Origin: Streptomyces sp. NRRL S-1022
Lineage (GTDB): Bacteria > Actinomycetota > Actinomycetes > Streptomycetales > Streptomycetaceae
Assembly: GCF_000720135.1 (NCBI RefSeq)
Contig: NZ_JOIU01000025.1
Span: forward strand, 1 to 64,000
Length of the DNA: 64,000 nucleotides
Direction: 5' to 3'
Shown in pieces: positions 61,611-64,000 of this stretch. The notes under the pieces were generated by a model, which had not been told where the DNA came from, searched no databases, and was given only the letters and a program-made list of their open reading frames with translations. How positions within the stretch are numbered: the stretch's first letter is position 1; every line of letters begins with the position of its first letter. The translations under genes were made by a program, and so were the position numbers.

Positions 61611-61624
61611 GTGATCCGGATCAC
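61611..61624. promoter_or_regulatory. Perfect palindrome in the lipase promoter
   Basis: GTGATCCGGATCAC (14 bases, 45 bases before the ATG at 61669) overlaps the place where a -10 would fall behind TTGACA at 61589-61594, so it is a likely repressor or activator operator. Two direct copies of CGTAACTT (61556, 61583) stand further upstream. Confidence 0.6.
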
Positions 61625-61668
61625 AGGGTTAGGCCCCCACCTCCCTTGAGCCGCAAGGAGATCACACG

Positions 61669-62535
61669 ATGCTGCCCTGGAAGCGAGTGCTCAGACCCGT
61701 CGCCGCACTCCTCCTCACCGCCGCCGTCGCCGTCGTACCGGCCGCCGCGGCCAGCGCCTCCGACTCCGCCGCCCCCACCTCCGGCTGGAACGACTACTCC
61801 TGCAAGCCCTCCGCCGCCCACCCCCGCCCCGTCGTCCTCGTCCACGGCACCCTCGGCAACTCGGTCGACAACTGGCTCGGCCTCGCGCCCTACCTGACGA
61901 GCCGCGGATACTGCGTCTACTCCCTCGACTACGGCCAGCTCCCCGGTGTCCCCCTCTTCCACGGCCTGGGCCCCATCGACAAGTCGGCCGAGCAGCTGTC
62001 GGCCTTCGTCGACAAGGTGCTCGCCGCGACCGGAGCCGCGAAGGCCGACCTGGTCGGACACTCCCAGGGCGGCATGATGCCCCGCTACTACCTCAGGTTC
62101 CTCGGCGGAGCGGCCAGGATCGGCGCCCTCGTCGGCCTCGCCCCCGACAACCACGGCACCGACCTGGACAGCCTCACCCACCTGCTGCCCTACTTCCCCG
62201 GTGCCGAGGACCTGCTCAAGGCCACCACCCCCGGCCTCGCCGACCAGATCACCGGCTCCGCCTTCCTCACCAAGCTGAACACCGGCGGCGACACCGTCCC
62301 CGGAGTGCGCTACACCGTCATCTCCACCAAGTACGACGAGGTCGCCACCCCCTGGCGCACCCAGTACCTGGGCGGCTCCGACGTACGCAACGTCCTGCTC
62401 CAGGACCTGTGCCCGCTCGACCTCTCCGAGCACCTCGCGATCGCCCTGTTCGACCGGATCGCCTTCCACGAGGTGGCCAACGCCCTCGACCCGGCCCACG
62501 CCACCGCCACCACCTGCGCCTCGGCCTTCAGCTGA
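61669..62535 (+). CDS. Secreted lipase/esterase (alpha/beta hydrolase)
   Basis: The 288-residue exported enzyme has a signal peptide (RVLRPVAALLLTAAVAVVPAAAA, cut near ASASDS), an oxyanion region PVVLVHGTLGNSVDNW, the nucleophile elbow VGHSQGGMMPRYY (Ser ~130), and a C-terminal His probably in LSEHLAIALFDR. Four cysteines (CKP, YCVYS, DLCPLD, TTCAS) suggest disulfides as in other Streptomyces lipases. AAGGAG lies upstream of ATG 61669. It is followed by a strong hairpin. Confidence 0.92.
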   Translation: MLPWKRVLRPVAALLLTAAVAVVPAAAASASDSAAPTSGWNDYSCKPSAAHPRPVVLVHGTLGNSVDNWLGLAPYLTSRGYCVYSLDYGQLPGVPLFHGLGPIDKSAEQLSAFVDKVLAATGAAKADLVGHSQGGMMPRYYLRFLGGAARIGALVGLAPDNHGTDLDSLTHLLPYFPGAEDLLKATTPGLADQITGSAFLTKLNTGGDTVPGVRYTVISTKYDEVATPWRTQYLGGSDVRNVLLQDLCPLDLSEHLAIALFDRIAFHEVANALDPAHATATTCASAFS

Positions 62536-62542
62536 GCCTCCG

Positions 62543-62581
62543 CCGGGGCCTGTCCGGCCTGAGCCGCCGGACGGGCCCCGG
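62543..62581 (+). terminator. Terminator after the lipase gene
   Basis: CCGGGGCCTGTCCGGC pairs with GCCGGACGGGCCCCGG over 16 positions (one G-U) around a 7-base loop, directly after the stop. Confidence 0.82.
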
Positions 62582-62769
62582 AACCCGTGGGGGCGATCCG
62601 AAGCTAGCCCGGAGAAGCCGGGAAGTCCGCTGCCGGGGGCGGTCGGAGAAGATCCTTATGCTCCGCTTAAGGGTGCCCTCAGACTCCGCTCAGGCGGACG
62701 GCACCGTGGATAGCGTTCCACGACGACCGGCACGGACAGCACCGCCACGGAACCGCTCCGGCCGGCCCG

Positions 62770-62931
62770 CACCGAGGATTCGCCGGCCACCTCTTCCCGG
62801 ACGGCATCGCCGTCCGTCCCGATGCGCACGGCACGGGCGTCGGACGGCGGCTGCTGCGCTTCGCCGACGCACACGCGCGTGCCCTGGGCGGCCCGTACGA
62901 CCGGATCCACTACCGCAAGCGACTGCGCTGA
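62770..62931 (+). pseudogene. C-terminal remnant of a GNAT acetyltransferase
   Basis: The frame ending at TGA 62931 reads LFPDGIAVRPDAHGTGVGRR and then LLRFADAHARALG; the acetyl-CoA-binding motif A, [RQ]-x-x-G-x-G-[RK], is present in HGTGVGRR. No start codon or N-terminal acetyltransferase sequence precedes it within an open frame, so this is a broken gene. The 62582-62769 stretch shows no other support. Confidence 0.6.
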
Positions 62932-62944
62932 GGCGTCCCGGGCG

Positions 62945-63079
62945 TCAGCCGTCGGGCCACCAGGTGCGGGCGATGTCCTTGCGCACCTCGGGGCGTCCCA
63001 CCGGGCGCTCTTCCGCCTCTTCGCGGATCCGGCGGGTGTCCGTCCTCTTCAGGGGCTTGTGCACGGTCACACGGCGCAT
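62945..63079 (-). CDS. 44-residue conserved-looking small protein
   Basis: The frame from ATG 63079 to TGA 62945 encodes a highly charged peptide starting RRVTVHKPLKRTD and ending KDIARTWWPDG. GGAGG stands five bases upstream of the ATG, an excellent ribosome site. The function is unknown; the Trp-Trp end and basic start suggest a folded or binding peptide. It is too short for usual gene finders' length cut-offs. It is divergent from the methyltransferase gene. Confidence 0.6.
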   Translation of the reverse strand: MRRVTVHKPLKRTDTRRIREEAEERPVGRPEVRKDIARTWWPDG

Positions 63080-63189
63080 GGCTGCCTCCTTCGAGCCCAC
63101 CGGGTTCCGCGGTGTCACGGGGGCAGACCCTTTCGGCGAGACTTCCTCATCGGTGCCGGGTTGTCAGTGGCGTCTGTCACTCTTCGGGA

Positions 63190-63810
63190 ATGACGAGCAA
63201 GAGCAGGTACACGGTTGCGGTTGCCCCGGAAGTGGACTGGGATGCGCAGGCCGCCGCCTTCGACGACGAACCGGACCACGGCCTGCGTGCTCCGGAGGTC
63301 CGCGCGGCCTGGTCGGACCGGCTCCGCGCCTGGCTCCCGGAGCCCGCCGCCGACGTCCTCGACCTCGGCTGCGGAACCGGCAGCCTGTCACTCCTCGCCG
63401 CCGAACAGGGGCACCGGGTGACGGGAGTCGACCGGTCCCCCGCGATGGCGGAGCGGGCCCGCACCAAGCTCGCCGGGCGCAGCGCGCGGATCCTGTGCGG
63501 GGACGCCACCGCCCCGCCCGTGGCACCGCGGTCCTTCGACGTGGTCCTCGTCCGGCATGTCCTGTGGGCGCTGCCGGACCCCGCCGGGGTGCTGCGGCAC
63601 TGGCGGGACCTGCTGCGCCCCGGCGGCCGGTTCGTCCTGGTCGAGGGTGTGTGGGGGACCCTCGCCCCGGTCGGCATACCGGCCGCCCGGCTCACCGCCC
63701 ACCTCGCACCCCTCACCCGGGACGTACGCGTGGAGCGGCTGTCCGAGGACTCCCCGCTGTGGGGCAAGGACGTGGCCGACGAGCGGTACGCGGTGGTGGC
63801 CACCGTGTGA
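63190..63810 (+). CDS. Class I SAM-dependent methyltransferase
   Basis: The 206-residue protein has a Rossmann fold with motif I DVLDLGCGTGSLSLLAAEQG (~58), acidic end in GVDRSPAMAERA, motif II FDVVLVRHVLWALPDP and post-motif LLRPGGRFVLVEGVWG. It belongs to the Methyltransf_11/25 group; the acceptor is unknown. The ATG at 63190 has TCGGGAA upstream, a weak ribosome site. It reads toward the partial gene at the window edge. Confidence 0.88.
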   Translation: MTSKSRYTVAVAPEVDWDAQAAAFDDEPDHGLRAPEVRAAWSDRLRAWLPEPAADVLDLGCGTGSLSLLAAEQGHRVTGVDRSPAMAERARTKLAGRSARILCGDATAPPVAPRSFDVVLVRHVLWALPDPAGVLRHWRDLLRPGGRFVLVEGVWGTLAPVGIPAARLTAHLAPLTRDVRVERLSEDSPLWGKDVADERYAVVATV

Positions 63811-63833
63811 CCGCGCCGGGGCGGCCGGGCCCG

Positions 63834-64000
63834 TCAGGCCAGCAGCTCCGCGAAGCCGCCGGCGCGGGCCAGCGCCTCCAGCGCGTCGAGCGCGGCCACC
63901 GCGGCGGCCGCGGCCTGCGGGTCCCGCCGGGCGAGCCCGCTCTCGGCGAACTCGTCCTCGTCCAGCCGCCGTACGTCCCGCCCGTCCGCGGAGCGCCACA
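63834..64000 (-). CDS. C-terminal part of a hypothetical protein (cut by window end)
   Basis: The last 54 codons of a minus-strand gene are seen: VRRLDEDEFAESGLARRDP, then an Ala-rich helix and FAELLA before TGA at 63836-63834. The DEDEF segment reminds me of the end of DUF402 (nucleoside phosphatase-like) proteins, but too little is visible for a firm call. The 5' end lies outside the window. Confidence 0.6.
   Translation of the reverse strand, partial: WRSADGRDVRRLDEDEFAESGLARRDPQAAAAAVAALDALEALARAGGFAELLA

Overview
This window is a piece of a high-GC actinobacterial chromosome, almost certainly Streptomyces. The signs are strong third-position GC, many GTG starts, ATGA/GTGA stop-start overlaps, several probably leaderless genes, and a gene order (rRNA operon end, recN-nadK-tlyA, pyrG, ald, parA-like, scpAB, rluB, aroH-tyrA-cmk-der, sepF-like, dnaE2-dinB) that I recognise from Streptomyces core chromosomes. 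I cannot name the species. No integrase, transposase, tRNA, phage gene, CRISPR array or polyketide/NRPS assembly line was found.

Layout. 1-2.3 kb: the 3' end of a 23S rRNA gene, a 5S rRNA gene whose last ~20 bases are not 5S, and directly behind it a protein with a very long Arg/Asp/Gly repeat region and a TPR-like C-terminus. 2.3-8.1 kb: a DUF1015 protein, a HAD phosphatase, and an iron-box-controlled siderophore ABC transporter (two permeases and an ATPase, no binding protein). 8.1-13.6 kb: TlyA, NAD kinase, RecN and a glycosyltransferase. 13.6-18.5 kb: on the minus strand, a PucR regulator, a flavin oxidase and a GH15 enzyme. 19-29.8 kb: core genes on the plus strand (pyrG, NUDIX, an NTPase-TPR protein, ald, parA-like, a ribbon-helix-helix-like partner, scpA, scpB, rluB).

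29.8-32.3 kb is the first region of special interest. A 51-bp near-perfect palindrome covers the ribosome binding site of an ADP-ribosylglycohydrolase gene, followed by two distinct DNA-polymerase-beta-type nucleotidyltransferases, the second convergent and overlapping. The set resembles RNA-repair or NAD-linked nucleotide-processing islands. 32.3-37.4 kb returns to core metabolism (Rieske lipoprotein, chorismate mutase, prephenate dehydrogenase, cytidylate kinase, acyltransferase, Der GTPase). 37.4-46.3 kb holds hypothetical proteins, a secreted transglycosylase-LysM protein, an I78 inhibitor, PAP2 and mannosyltransferase-like membrane proteins, an MFS pump and an acyl-CoA dehydrogenase.

46.3-55.6 kb: a SepF-like protein, a protein with an extreme cysteine-rich tail, and the second region of special interest. 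This is a probable sulfur-compound (cysteine-derivative) uptake and oxidation cluster: binding protein, permease, FAD/NAD(P)-binding protein, two flavin monooxygenases and a DUF1684 protein. Its binding-protein gene is preceded by an unannotated 23-aa leaderless leader peptide ending in cysteine codons and then by an intrinsic terminator, i.e. a candidate cysteine attenuator. The transporter's ATPase gene has decayed to 69 codons and lost the Walker A lysine.

55.8-64 kb: a streptogrisin B-type protease, an SOS-type module (LexA box, DnaE2-type polymerase, degenerate Y-family polymerase), a secreted lipase, an acetyltransferase remnant, a 44-aa gene missed by length cut-offs, a methyltransferase and a partial gene at the edge.
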